This document shows positions 1-13,066 of a stretch of DNA of 64,000 nucleotides, in pieces (the first letter of the stretch is position 1; each line of letters begins with the position of its first letter). A program made the translations under genes and the position numbers. Source of the DNA: Varroa destructor (taxonomy: Eukaryota; Arthropoda; Arachnida; Mesostigmata; Varroidae); the NCBI RefSeq assembly GCF_002443255.2, contig NW_019211457.1, positions 38,725,126 through 38,789,125 on the forward strand. Direction: 5' to 3'. The notes beneath the pieces are model-generated. The model worked only from the letters and a program-made list of their open reading frames with translations. It was not told the origin of the DNA and ran no database searches.

Positions 1-1085
1 TCGTAACCATGTTGATTGAAATAATATCCGAACACAAAAGAAAAAAAAACTATTTTCTCATGAGGCCAACAAAATAAACTAGCTTCAACTTATCGACGAG
101 ATATTTAACAAAAGATTTTATCTATTACATATAAATGCAAATAAATGTGTGTTTTAAGAAACTTATCTATTTTACCGTGCTTTTTCTATAACTTTGCTAC
201 GATTGTATTGACCGTATGACTCAATTAGTACAGTTAAATAATTAGATACGTGTGATCCTTTTTGTGACTGGTGATGTATTATGATATCTTTAACTAATTA
301 TCTCCGATTATTCAACTTTTAATCTGTCTGCTCCCATTAGTTATTTAGCTTGTACTAGCGATCGAGTTTTCTTTCCCATGTCTGGATTATTTTAGAGTCA
401 CAGGCTTATATCGCATATATGAAATTCTTTCTATTATGCAGTTTTTAGCTGTTTATTTAATGAAAAAAAAGTTCTTGGAATCATCTATTTCGTGTAGTAT
501 GATATTAGCATAAGTATCGCGGCGTTTTACTTTCCGTTCAAATGTGTGATAAAAGTTTCTTGTAAATTGGTATAGCCTTTGCTCCAAGCAAAACAAGCCT
601 CCAGATTCCGAATTGTTTGTTAAATAAGCTTCATTTCCTTAATTAATCAGCATCCCAATTCAAGATTTTCGACTACCGGAGCTTCACCGTAATAGACGAT
701 GCTAGCAGAATAAGTCCGTCAAATTTTAAAAAGAATTACCCGAAAGAACCGAAAAAAGTTCAGGAGCATCTCTAGAGTTCTCAGCATCGACCCAAAATAG
801 CCTGGGCCTAAACAATTATTTTTTCAGCTATCGTGATACAACTAAAATGTTCGTGATTGTGTAGCGGTAACGTTTTTGTTTATTAAAGTTGAAGACATAC
901 AGGTGCTTTAGGTAGAGGCTTTTCGATTACTGAAAGGAACCAGCCGTTTGAGGCCGTCCTTTAGGATAGCATCGGATGTAAAGCTTGAAACGCCTATTTA
1001 ATGCAACAATTAGATCCGTACCAATGCCTACATCCTAGCGCACAGTTGTCGATACTTGTAAATCGCTAAACGCAGATGTTTAATA

Positions 1086-1148
1086 TAACACAGCTTTTGA
1101 GGTACAACTAATATATGTATATACTCGTTGTCCTCAAAAGCTGTGTTA
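1086..1148. repeat. 63-nt near-perfect hairpin
   Basis: The left arm (1086-1108) and right arm (1127-1148) are reverse complements. They share a 17-bp perfect stem (TAACACAGCTTTTGAGG against its complement), then a one-base bulge, then five more pairs. The terminal loop is about 18 nt and AT-rich. Pairing stops abruptly at both outer ends, so there is no basal stem of the kind a canonical microRNA precursor needs. It could be a tiny palindromic element, a microRNA-like hairpin or a chance foldback. The structure itself is certain and the function is unknown. Confidence 0.75.
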
Positions 1149-2836
1149 GAAACTGAACACCTTATGTAATCTAACATATAATATCAAACAAAAATAACTT
1201 TATCTTCGCTCACCCTGTATTTATTATTCATTACTGGTTGAAATTCTTAGTAATTTTCGGGTGTTGCGACGCTACAGTATATTTTTGACCGTTTGAGTTT
1301 GAGTGCTCGAACCTTTGTTCGTCTTTAACACAGGTTTAAAAAGTAGCTTGAGTGCATAATCGACCACCCGTACCTAGCCTAAATTTTTCTCTAGATAAAT
1401 CTGCGAACTTAACGATAAACACAAACTATTAACTGTACTCGGTGACCGTTTGCTTCACATTTTTTTCGGAGATAACTCATGCTCATTTATAATATATAAA
1501 TCAATAACAAAATCGTAAGATATGCTTGAAGGTCACTGTTGTGGGTCTGCAAGTAGATTGTAAGAAGTCTATTATTAAAATCAGAGCATTTCCTGCCTCG
1601 TATTATAAATGCACTTGATCATTGAATTTTATCGAAAATGTTTGCTAAAGCCGGTAAATACCAATAGTGAATGTATTTCTTGCATTGGAAATTCTTTCTA
1701 AATCCCGCGCATTTGAATGGTCACTGGTGCTGTTTAACCTTAATCTGATATTTCGCCGATTAAGAACATGTTGGCTGTATTCTCTAATGCTTTGAGGTAT
1801 AAATTATAGCCAACAGAGTGAAGAGTTGTAGCGTGGTGGCGGAATCTCGTAATTGGGCGTTGGCCTCGTTCCTTTGAGCGAGCGATTTACCCTCGCTACT
1901 GTCTCGAATAGTGTTTTCTTCTCGCTTCACGGCTGTAGTAGTAGTCGGCCTGAGGGCGAGGAGGAAGTTTAATGTTACTTGGAACATCTTCTATGGGCTT
2001 TAAAATCGAATTATATTGAAATGCTTTAAAAGTAGAGAATCGTCATGGACGTGTAGTAGAAAACGCTAGTTTGAGAAAACCAACTCAGATTTGCTTAATT
2101 CTAAGTAGATATCCAGATGAGTTACACTGTAAATACTCGATATGTAATGTTGCGTACCCAAGCTAATACGTAATATCTAAGATATCAATTAGAATATGAT
2201 ATTCTAACTAACATGTAGAAGATGAAAGCAATTTATATATCAAAACCTGTGCAGCAAGGTATTCTTTCGTGGGAACGCCCGATATGACACGATAAGAAAC
2301 TGTGAGCAAATAAAGAATTGCTTGAAACAAGGTTTATCCGCTTTCTAAACATAATGCATTTGCAGCAGCGGTAACTTACTGACGTGCTTGGGCGGGGTAA
2401 TAAAAAACAAAAGCTTATATATCTATCTAGATGCTGGTACGTAGGCATCGAATTAGTTACGATAAACGACTCCGTGTGATTTTGGTGAGAGGCCTAGTCT
2501 AACTGAAGTTAATAAATGAATTCATCATAAACGTCGAAATATAGCGCCTTTTCAAATTGAGTCCAAAAATTTGAACTGCCAATTGCGGTTTGAGTGACCC
2601 ATGGAACCAATCTCAAATAATGGCTGTACGTCATGGACCTTATATACGTGCACTTGTGGATGGTTTTAGTTCGAGCTAGAAATGTCGTGGGCCCATTTCG
2701 ATTCTAGATATTCCTTCGCGTAATATGGGCCATTACGATGACGATAGAGCTGATATGAATCAGCCTTTAAGAATTTCGTGTGTTCCCAATGCGTTTGCCG
2801 GTTGGTGAGTATTGCACATACAGAATAGGATCCTGT

Positions 2837-2868
2837 AATCCGTTATATATATATATATATAACGGATT
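2837..2868. repeat. Perfect 32-bp palindrome centred on (TA)n
   Basis: AATCCGT and its exact complement ACGGATT flank a central TA run, giving 16 bp of perfect dyad symmetry. The flanks are not TA repeat, so symmetry extends beyond the microsatellite. It could form a cruciform. Palindromic TA centres recur at 33734-33769 and 38356-38379. Confidence 0.85.
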
Positions 2869-5800
2869 CGGACTTCGTCTATACTACTGGAGCCCAGGAC
2901 AAAATTGCAACCGTTTCTTGAGGCAAACGATGATTCTATTCATTATAAGCCTTTCCACCAAATCTAATCTATCAACATAGCTATCGATTCCGAATTCAAA
3001 AGCGATTACGAATTATTTATAAGAGACGAAAAATGTATTACAATTGAATCCGGCAGAAGTTGAAATTTAGCAGCTTTTAAAATTGGCGCCAGTAGCAGAC
3101 GCAATTTATCTGGTAAATAACCCAATTTTTTGAGAGCGTGTAAACGAAGACCGGTTAAGTTCACTCCAGGGGAAATGAGAAAATATAGTTCAGTTTCTGG
3201 AGAAGTTCTTGTTCACCCTTGCCGTTGAAGTCAAAAAAGCGCTATGGAAATTCATCAAGATTGGTAAAAAACATTAATCTAGGAAGCCTTACACGAAAGC
3301 ACAGTATATGCAAACATTTCTAAAACGAAGATTAGAGAGTCAAAGACCGACGAGGAATTGATTAGGTCTAGGAACCCGAAGAATAAAAATGCATGGTCGC
3401 AATCGAAAACGCCTCCTGCGAAAGCACAGACGGAAGTCTAATGGCTCTGTAGGCTACAACTGACATTTCACAGGTAACATGTTGTATGGTTATAAACCAA
3501 ATACTAAAAATACAGAAACTAAGGAAAAAATTGCTTTCCCATAAATTGACTCGTAGCCCGTTGAAAATTTATGTACTTGACCTGCGACTGACGGAACTTA
3601 CGCATACGGTCGCATAGAGGAAAGTCAGGGTAGACACTAGCGACATTTTAGTGACAATGTCGAGTCGATTCGGACGTATATGATAGTAGTTCTTGTAATC
3701 AGGACCATCTGCTACAATGGGACACCATCCAAAAATTAATGAATGCAGCTCACTATTTCGAAAGCTTTAAAAAACTTATGGTGTATTAGAACGGCAATCG
3801 AAAACAGGTCGTCTGATTATTTGATGACAACGCTTAACATTATCATCATACACGCATTCGTTTCTGGGCCGACCAAAGCAGTATCCATCGCTGGCGTGAA
3901 CTGGCTCCCTTTAAAATCGATACGAACTCTATACCCTAGAAAGACTAATTGGTTGACAAGCATATCCTACTATCGATTTACTTTAAAAAAAGTTGTAGAT
4001 AGAGAAGTTACATAGATAAGAAGAGGAATAGTAGGTATACGGTCGTCCAGAAGTTGCAGGAGCGCTGAGACATGTGTGGAAAAATTCACAAAGAGTACGT
4101 CTACCACATATGAAAAACATTGTCGTTCTAGAATTCAAAATCTCTTTAATTTCAAAGCGTGCCGAATTCGTTTGTAACAGCCAACAATAATTAGTATTTA
4201 TGTGCATGTTTGCGGCAGACAGCTTCTGGTTTGTAAGCCCATACCATCTTGGAGTAAACGATCTAGCTACTCGGAAAATTTTTATTCACCATAAAGAGTG
4301 CAATAAGCGCATTGTGTAATTGAAAGCCGTCCTCAAACGTAATAAACCGTCGTGTTAAAATCAATATAATAAAACAACGGACATATATTGAGATAGGTGC
4401 TGAGTATTTAGATTGTATGCCTTGTAGAATAAGCTAGGTGTTCTAAAAAATAGCTATCTAAACAGGCTTTTACACGAAAGCGAGAGAACATTTAGAAATA
4501 AACAGGTATTAAAAATATTGAAAAATGAGATGCAAGAAACGAACGTAGATGTATGGCTTGCAAGAGCGAACAAACAGATTTTGATGCGTACGCTCTTATC
4601 GTCGTCGCAGAGACGACGTTAATCCTCGAATTCGCTACGTTGCTAGCTTCAGGATACGTAACGTTGATACAGGCCGTCGTCGTTGCTTTGTCTTCTCCCG
4701 GAGCCACAACGACATTTGTCTGTTCTGTATTCTTCACGCTACCGTTGAAGTGATATTGAATCAAGAAAAAATTGTCTTGGTTGAGATTTTGTTCGAGTCA
4801 AACATAGAAGCAGAAGGACAGAAATAATCAGATTTTGCAGTTTACAGATCGGCGGATGCAAATTCGATGTACCTATGTATCCGTAGTGCTTTATTATTAG
4901 ATTGCCTTCCAGTCTTGCTGAATAAGAAACCGTGTTTATACTAACATAGCATATCCATGGTTTCCTGTGCTACGATTTCGTTTACTGACCAATTTAATAC
5001 AACCAAAGAAAAGTGTGTAACAATGACGGTAGCAACAATAATATTTTTGTTAGGAGATTTTGCTAACCAACATATTTATTTGTAGCGTACTGTCCATATA
5101 TTGAAATATGGGTCGAAACGGTCGTTGTCGACGGTGTTATTCTCTCAAAAGAACGATCAACAGGTGACAATCTTAGCGTCTTGAAGTTAGCAATTTTCGC
5201 TGTCTTACTACCTCTGTCTGTAGAGATTCGTGCTCAATGCTGGCAACACTCGATGGACGCGTACAGACAAGTTCAAAAGTAGCCGGTAAAAAGACAGGAA
5301 ATCGATGAACACAATCGAGCAAAGACCTTGATCAAGTTTATCAAATATTGCCGCAACTAATATTATTCTGTTGTAAATCTGTCGAGTGCTTAAATCTCTT
5401 AGAATTTTTATTTCACTTTTCGCTTGGTATCTAGTGCACCGGTGGTATTCTTGTCCGGATATGAAACCTAAAATTTAATAGAAATAAAATAGGAATATGT
5501 ACTGGGAAATATGTGATCTTTACACTTGATTACTGACGGCATCGTTTCGTCTGGTCAAGCTGAACAAGTAATACTGATTGATATTCCTTGTGACAGCTGC
5601 CCATACGAGAGCAATTCGTCTGCCAATGAATCTAGTGGTCTGTACTTTTTTTATGGCCGCTGATAGTATCTGTGCCCATGCAAGATTCGCTTTCGGCCCG
5701 CGTACGTGAGGTTAGCTGAATTGCGTACTCGTACTGCAGAGGTCGTTCCAATGTCAACCGATGGCTGAGTCGAGGTCGGCTTAACATTTATCAATGATAT

Positions 5801-8630
5801 CGCAAAACTCAAGGATCACCCACGTAGAAGCGATAGGGTTCAATAAAGAAAGTTTATTCTTAGCCACAAAGCGGTATTCTTCTTACAGCTCAAAATTGAA
5901 CCATCGCTTAAATCTCAAAGAGGAAAAGAACGTCTGGTCTCTCTCTCTCTCGTTCGATATCAGTGGTAAAATTAATAAACGAACTGATAAATTATCATTA
6001 ATCACGTTTAATTTAATGAATCTATTAAACATTTCTCATTATAGGATTAAGCAATCTAATTTTAAAACATCAGATGGATTACAGTTCACAGTTATTTCAC
6101 TTTATATGTTCAGTAATCTTTTTATTTGATTTGAGTAATTTGAGATTAGAAAAAAAAAAAAGCAGACACTCTTTTGCATGTCCTCAGTCTCTCTATCAAT
6201 TATATAACGTCTCTTTTGTGATAAATATTATCTGCCAGATCTCTTTACCACGATTTTGAATTTTTACCTGTAAAATAAATAGCGGGAGCCTACAACTCTT
6301 TTGAGGATGTCATTTGAAGATCGACCTTGTATATTTAAGCTTCCTCCCTTCAGAGGAAATATCACGCACTGAGTGTATCGCTAGTGCTTGTGATTACGTT
6401 GTATTTCACAAAACAGGACTAAAATATAGTTCTTCGCGAAAATGGTCCTCACCTTTATATTTTTAATAACGAGTGATTCTTATTCTACTGCAAGATAACA
6501 GATGTTTACCAGATAGCTCTACTAAAAAACACATTTACATTCTTACACACTTCAACGGAATCTACGAAGTATGTAGCTTATTTACGTCGTACTAGCGTGG
6601 TTCGGCAAGCGTCTTCCAGCGTCACTGCGACTGACCGTCTCGCTCTCTCTATTAGCCGATTTAACGTCGCTATCCAGCCTCTGCCGACTCATTGCTGTCT
6701 AGCTAGAACATTGGCTGGAGTCTGCTATTGCTATTAACGGTATAACGAAGGGCTAAATGATCAAAAGTCGTATGTAACGATCGCAACTGTTTGCGAACAG
6801 CCGAATAAGTTAGAGGCACGTAGTGACGAACATGGTATCGGGTGTAAGGTGGCCTTCAGACTGAACTACCCATCATCAACTGGTCGCCGCTATTATCCCC
6901 CGCGACTAAATGAGCTGTGTAACGAAGAGATGGCGCATGTCAAACAGTGCGAATGTTAGAACAGCGCTATTTGAATGGGGGCGAAAAGGCAGGCTAAGAA
7001 GCTTTTCTCGACCCCCCGCTCAGCTTCAATTTTCCGGGATATGTATTTTGTCTGCGGCTTGTCGCGCCGTTGGTGGGTGGGCGTGTCGTCACGGCTACGT
7101 AATGAGCCAGTCAACGCGGAAACAGCACACATAAACCTTTACGCACAAAGCAAAGCTGTTTGTTCGTTTTGAGACCGCCAGGCAAAATAAGAATCCGATG
7201 CTATGGATAAATAAATATTAATTTTAAACCGTCTATGTACAGACACAGAATTTGAGTAGATGGACGACAGAATGAAATACGGAAAGTCGTTTAGGTCGGA
7301 TCGCTTCTTCATTGAACAATGACGGATATTTTTTTAAGAAGATCTGAACGTTCTGTCGAAATGATGCGAGACAATAGTCAAGTTCGTATCTATGTGATTT
7401 CGGCTTTCACAATAAATCGACTGCATTTGCTCATAGATCAAGAATGGCCACCGAAGTAAAGAGTAGTAATTCTCAAACTTTCGTCTGATAGTTATATTAA
7501 AGATAGCCCATCAGCGTGTGATGGTTTGTGTTACTTTTGCGATATGAAAGTTGGAGTCGGCGAGGCTCTAAAAATGGCTAAATATTATTGTTTATATGCA
7601 TATATTGTTATAGTTGATACTCTGGTGGCAAAGCTAATAACGGATTCATCTATACAATTTAACATGTTTCCCTTGTGCCGACCAGATCGGAGCGCGCTTC
7701 CCTCACAACATACATATTCATCGCCTTTATCTATGCACTTTAAAAGTCTCAACAAAAGACTGCTTTTTAGATTCTCCGGTCTCCCTATTCAATGTAGAAG
7801 AAAGGACACTGACCTGTTAATAATAAAAGGCTCCCAAAGACGACACCTTTCGGTTTTTTCCAAAGAGGCCACGGTTACGTTACCTGGCTGAAGGTAGACG
7901 ATCTTAGGGGAGTCAGGTGTGTAAAGCGGCCAGTCTTCAGATTTACCGGGAACTTTCGGCGTACTGAAAAAATTTGTATAAAAATAAAAAAAAAAGATAG
8001 GAATTGTATATCCGTTGTTTAGTATAGTAATACTGACTTTTTCGTCTCCATAATATCGAAAATACGCAGAGTACGTATGGATAAATATCTAAAAGTAAGT
8101 CGTTAGGAAGTCAAATCAAGTATTATATATATTATAAGTGTTATATAAGGGTAATAGTCTGACAGTGCAGATTAGCTCTTTCGAAAGAACTGATAATACG
8201 CTTGGCAAGCACGCAGTGCTGAAGCCATTTAAGCGTACTTGGGCTTCAAGAGATATTTTTAAAAGATTCCTAAACCGTTCTAGAAGAAAGCCCGATTATA
8301 CCAAGTGGATCAAGCTTAGGTTGTTTAGTTAACTTATGTAGGGTATCATATGTTGAGTGTTTTCTGTCGAACGCGTCAATTTTGCCTTATCTATTAACGG
8401 AAAGTGATTCCGAGTAGCTGGATGGCCAGGTTTTTGGTAGCGCTAGTTTCTGCTGAACAATTACAAGACAGAAGTATTTCAAAAGATCGGTTCACTTTGA
8501 CGAAGTTCTAGCCTTTTCACATTTAATGATGTTTACGTTGATAACCTTATTGTTATAGAGAAATGTTACTACTCTATCTCATCTACTGTGTAGATTCTCA
8601 TATCCGTCTATCGGCACGAATGAAATCGTC

Positions 8631-8656
8631 TATATATATATATATATATATATATA
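8631..8656. repeat. (TA)13 microsatellite
   Basis: Twenty-six bases of uninterrupted TA dinucleotide in AT-rich intergenic sequence. No flanking symmetry was seen. Confidence 0.9.
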
Positions 8657-9196
8657 GTTATGGTTGATCACTACCGGTTCATTTTTGCCCATGAATACGG
8701 ACGAACTAAGTCCAACATCACCGGTTAAGATTTATATGGAGCTCACACAATAGCGATATTTTGAAGAAGAGCATGAACCTGAAGAGCAGAGAATCTCACA
8801 TGCCTGCTTCTACTTTTATATGCAATGTTGATGGTTTTTCGTTTAATGGTCGGTAATATTCATTCTATTATTATTATCCATATTAAGGCTACCTTTATAT
8901 GGTAATAGTAATGCGCTGTAAGCCGTAAAGTAGGCCGTAAAGGCTTGGTGAACTATCGCGGAGAAAAATTCGCATTCGTATTTCACCTTCGATCTGCAAC
9001 TCCCCACTTAATTAAATATTAGTACTCACTGGAGGAAAAAATTTTTGAAATTAATTGAAAAAAACGTACTATAGACAGGAAAGAACCGGACTGGCAGGAC
9101 TTATTGCGTTAGATCATTACGGTGCCCGTGATTTAGTTTGCTTTCAAAGTTTGTCCCTTCAGCTCTGATAACTTGCGCCAGCTCTGTGGTTTGGCC

Positions 9197-11737
9197 TTAC
9201 CCAGATCGAACAAACTGGCCGAGTGATATCAGCAACTTCTTGTCTACATCATTGTCCAAATGAAGCTCGTCGAGAGCCGAACGCTTAGCAAAAAATACTT
9301 CCGATCCCTGCGTCGTAGACAGCACGTCCGAGAACAATTTGATGGGGCAAAAGAAATAGGCGTCGGTAAAGGCTTCTCGGCATACGTCCATTGTCGATGA
9401 AAACACGAGCTGGTATTCCCCTAAAACTTTGACCGTAATGCCGAAGGGAATATTCAACGATGTTCGTAAAAAGTTCTTGAATACGTGCTTGCAATCTGAC
9501 GTTGTATCAACTGAACCTGGCTGTAAGCGCAGCAGTTGATTGAAGGTTGGCTGAGACTCGTCATCCTTCATGAGGACCAGCAGGCTGAAGGGATTTGCGA
9601 AGTGCTGGTGGGAACCTTGGAAAGGTTCCGCCGGAATAAGCGAATCTCCAACGACAGGCTGAAACGATTCGAGCTCAAAAGCTTGCGAACCTGAAAAATG
9701 GAGTCAAGCAAAAGAGCTTATCATTATTTATTATTAGTAACCTCGATGAAGCAAACGAAGACGCACAGATAAGATCACTACAGCAGAGTCGTTCGAAACA
9801 AGGATACCGAAAAAGGCGCAATCAAATTTTACCAAATTTTTCGAATAAATGATTGGCGTAACAAATGCACCTATGGTCACTTTATAGCATCAGTAGTTTT
9901 AGTTAGAAAAATATTTACTGTTATAGGTGCGGTAAGAACATAAAACCTGAACATCGTTCGATTCTGTCAAAAAAGGTGCACAACCGAGTCACGGTAACAA
10001 TGAAGTAAATCGATCGTCATTTTGAAAATAAATCATGATTTTCAACTTACTTAATTAATGAAGCAACATATTCCATTGACAAAGTTTTCTAACTAAATAT
10101 TGTCGACCTAGGGCTGATTACAGGCATTTAAGAAGGACGTGGCTTGTTAGCATGTTGCTATCCGCGACGAAGCGAATCCAACGCGCAGGAAGTAGTGGGC
10201 AAAGATCAAGATATGTTTACAGATTTCAGACGGAAGCCTACTTTGACTCTTACTATCTTTAGGTAAGGGAAGATTGGCAACAGTGGAAACAGAAAGGTAG
10301 AATATGCGACGCCTCGAAAGGAGTGAACATAATTGTCCGTTGATAATTCGACTTTTCGAAGATACCGCCGTACTACCGCTGGCCATATAAATATTTCCTT
10401 TGTAAATATGGTTTGCGCAATCGCACAGTAGGCTAAGACGTCGCCATAAACGAGTACCACTTCAATAGACCTTCAATAGACTTCGACACAGTTAGCAGTA
10501 AATGTCTAAACGGCAATCATCCGTTACTCGTTATTCGTTGCTTGTTTGCCAATTGTATACGATCTAGCTCTCGTTCGTTTGCGTTGGCGAGATCAATCGA
10601 ATTTTAAAAGGACTTACAATTGGAATGAGATTTCTTCTGGGTCTAGTTATTCAAGTATGTAGCTACTGTTGGGCGCTTTTTTAAATCCAAATCACGGCGT
10701 ATTTGTGGGTTTAAGCCAAATTGAATAACCATTAAATTGAATAAAAATTGTCGGCTTTTCCTCCACATTCTGTCAGTGTAGTAGCTGTCTGAAATTTGTT
10801 TTTCTTGAAAGGTTTTAGGCTTGAGCCCGTACTGCCAAAAAGTACAAATATATGCTCCCCTAGGCGTAGGATCGTTATTAAGTTAAACTGTAGCCTGGTA
10901 TTCAGTTGAAATTAGATTGTTAGTGGCCGACAAGCGTTTTTATGAAGTTTGTGCCGTTCGAGCACAGGCTGTGGTGATTAGATGAATGTAACCCCTGAAA
11001 CAATGATATATGAACGAAAAATGTAACCTGAACACTCTCTGAGCGCCTTTTTTTGTTATATAAGAGAAAGGTAAACTTCGTATAATAATGTGTAGATCAG
11101 CTGTTGGCTGATAAGCACCGAAACAACCGTCGTGTGACTGATTTACAGTTGAATATTAGGTAAAAATCTACGCCTTCCTCAAGCGTCGGATATGGGTAAA
11201 GTGGTTTTGATGGCCCCTTGTCTAAGTTGGCTAAGCCGAACTTTCAATTCAGAAAGATCTCAACTATGGAGAAAGTATGGTGGGTCGTCGGTTCACAGCT
11301 ACCGTTCATTCGATTTATAAGTATTCATCAGTTTGAGAGTTACCTCACTCTTATTAAACTTGAAAATTTAATTAACTTTTTTTGTGATTTACGATTCTAC
11401 TAATTAATATCATTAGGCGTTTTGTTGCGATATGTATTTCTGAATAGTTCAAACGAAATCTATGGCTGAATAAATTCTCAGTTTTTAATTCAGACGTATA
11501 GCTGAAGGATACTACTGCTAGCCGTACAATACAAATTGTAGATGAGATCAAGCAATATATTTGTGTTACCACATTGAAGCGCGTACTTCTATTGCGATTG
11601 AGGTCAGCGGTTAAAGATTGCGTAGTGAACAAATAGGTTACCTACAGGTCGCCCTGCTGCTTCTGCAACTAGAAACGCTAGTTCACCGAATAGTTCAGCC
11701 CTACACAACGCCAAAGGCCAATATTTGTTTAGTAGAA

Positions 11738-11776
<39 letters not shown>

Positions 11777-13066
11777 TTTAGTTTGGCGTTCTAAAGCCAT
11801 AAGCAGGTGACATGGGGTTGCGAGTTGTACATCGTTACGTGAAGGCTAATGATGCGTGGCTCGAGCTTCACGGCATCAATTTGCATTAGCGTACCGCATG
11901 CGCGAAGGCACACACCACGCGGTGTCGCACACACATGATACAGTATATTGTGTTTGAGCCGCGAATCGAAATTATGGAGATAATTTGTATGAGAGAGTGA
12001 GCATATTCGACCCGCGATTCTTATATTTCAACTTTTTAACTCGAGTAATTTGGACAAAGTGAGTGTAATGTTTTCTGGGAGCTGTAAGGACTACGCGAAA
12101 TAGCCTATTCGACAGAACCTTGTTGTAGGGATAGACGTTAACCAACAAACCGATTGATATCAAGTTAGCGGTCTGACAGACAAGAAAAGCTTAAACGTAC
12201 TCACCAATAATAACTTCCGGGTGAACCACTTTCAGGCAGCGAATCGCACGTTTCCTTTGCGCTTCCCACGGCATCGAATAATTATAACAACCAGCGTTGA
12301 CCAACAAACGCATTGTGACGGCTTCGGAGTTCTTTCTAAATGAGTTGCAACTCGTATGAATGCTTCCGCTCTCAAAAATCACCTTCTGCAAAAGGTCGGC
12401 CGTAATAGGAGAAGTCATGAGGATGGCTGCCACGGCTGCCCCTTCGCCCCGGCCCCACAATGTGATATCTTCAGGATTACCGCCAAACAGTCTTGAGTTG
12501 AGTTTCATCCAGCGAAGAGCTTCGAGAATGTCGTATAGACCCACATTGCCAGGGGCTTCGGGGCTGCCTGAAAACAGAAATCCTAATGCTCCCACGCGGT
12601 AGTTGATCGATACAAATACCACATTGCTACTGGCAGCAAATTCAGCACCATCCGGTGTAATGGTTTGTTCGTAGCTTGGTACATAAACTACAATTGAGAG
12701 ATTCATCCTGCGAGCACTCCTCAACTGAAACGGTTCATCGGACGAGCTGGGTATCCACATATTGAGATACAGGCAGTCTTCACTCATTTCGACCTCAGTC
12801 TGACTCGGCCTCATACACAAAGGCGGAGATTTTGTTGCATTGAACGTGCCCGGCATCGGCATGAGCGGAATGGGCTTCATAAAACGTCGCTGACCCGTTG
12901 GCGGTTCAGCGTATGGCACACCCTGATACGAGTGTATCGTCTTTCCATTGATGATTTCCTCAGTACCGAGTATTTGACCGGTTACGGTGACCAAAGTTGG
13001 TTGACGAGCTAGTGCCCTCTCGGCCAAAGCTATCGCTGCCAATATCGTTAGTAACGACTGAGTCAT
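9197..13066 (-). CDS. Carboxylesterase-like protein A, catalytically degenerate
   Basis: Two exons are supported. Exon 1 is 13066-12205 (ATG, phase 1 end, donor GTGAGT). Exon 2 starts at 9690 after a TTTTTCAG acceptor, across a 2,514-bp intron. The product is about 450 residues; family members usually have 530-600. It begins with a hydrophobic signal peptide ending near ALA at residue 20. Family blocks follow: YQGVPYAEPP near 50, SEDCLYLNMW near 95, NYRVGALGFL near 155, and FGGNPEDITLWG just before the nucleophile elbow near 205. That elbow reads GRGEG where active esterases have GESAG, so the serine position is glycine. No HGGG oxyanion loop is present, and the segment holding the catalytic histidine is missing. 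It is therefore probably a secreted pseudoenzyme for binding or adhesion. The reading frame stops at 9197-9199, right on a donor-like GGGTAAGG. One base out of frame, sequence to 9133 encodes a plausible tail, so the 3' end is uncertain. Confidence 0.8.
11740..11770. repeat. (TA)n microsatellite in the intron of gene A
   Basis: About 31 bases of alternating TA inside the 9691-12204 intron. The rest of this intron shows no recognisable exon or second gene. Confidence 0.9.

Larger units (their letters stand above)
1..9132. other. AT-rich stretch with no recognised gene
   Basis: No open segment here carries a recognisable domain or a convincing pair of splice signals. The longer open frames (for example 7526-7891 and 5794-6129 on the plus strand) have low-complexity or unremarkable translations. 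The stretch contains the hairpin at 1086-1148, a perfect TA-centred palindrome at 2837-2868, a short CT run near 5940-5955 and a (TA)13 array at 8631-8656. A somewhat CpG-richer patch at about 6590-7140 could be regulatory, but nothing specific supports that. The 3' untranslated region of esterase-like gene A should extend into the upper end of this interval. Confidence 0.6.

Noticed and set aside
1086..1148. Confident microRNA gene call
   Set aside because: Pairing ends abruptly at both bases of the hairpin, leaving no lower stem for precursor processing.
4492..4764. Overlapping open frames on both strands
   Set aside because: Both read as plausible low-complexity protein (hydrophobic on plus, Thr/Val/Ala-rich on minus) because of CG-rich trinucleotides; there is no splice or homology support.
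7526..7891. 121-codon plus-strand open frame
   Set aside because: No recognisable domain or splice context; length is within chance for the window.
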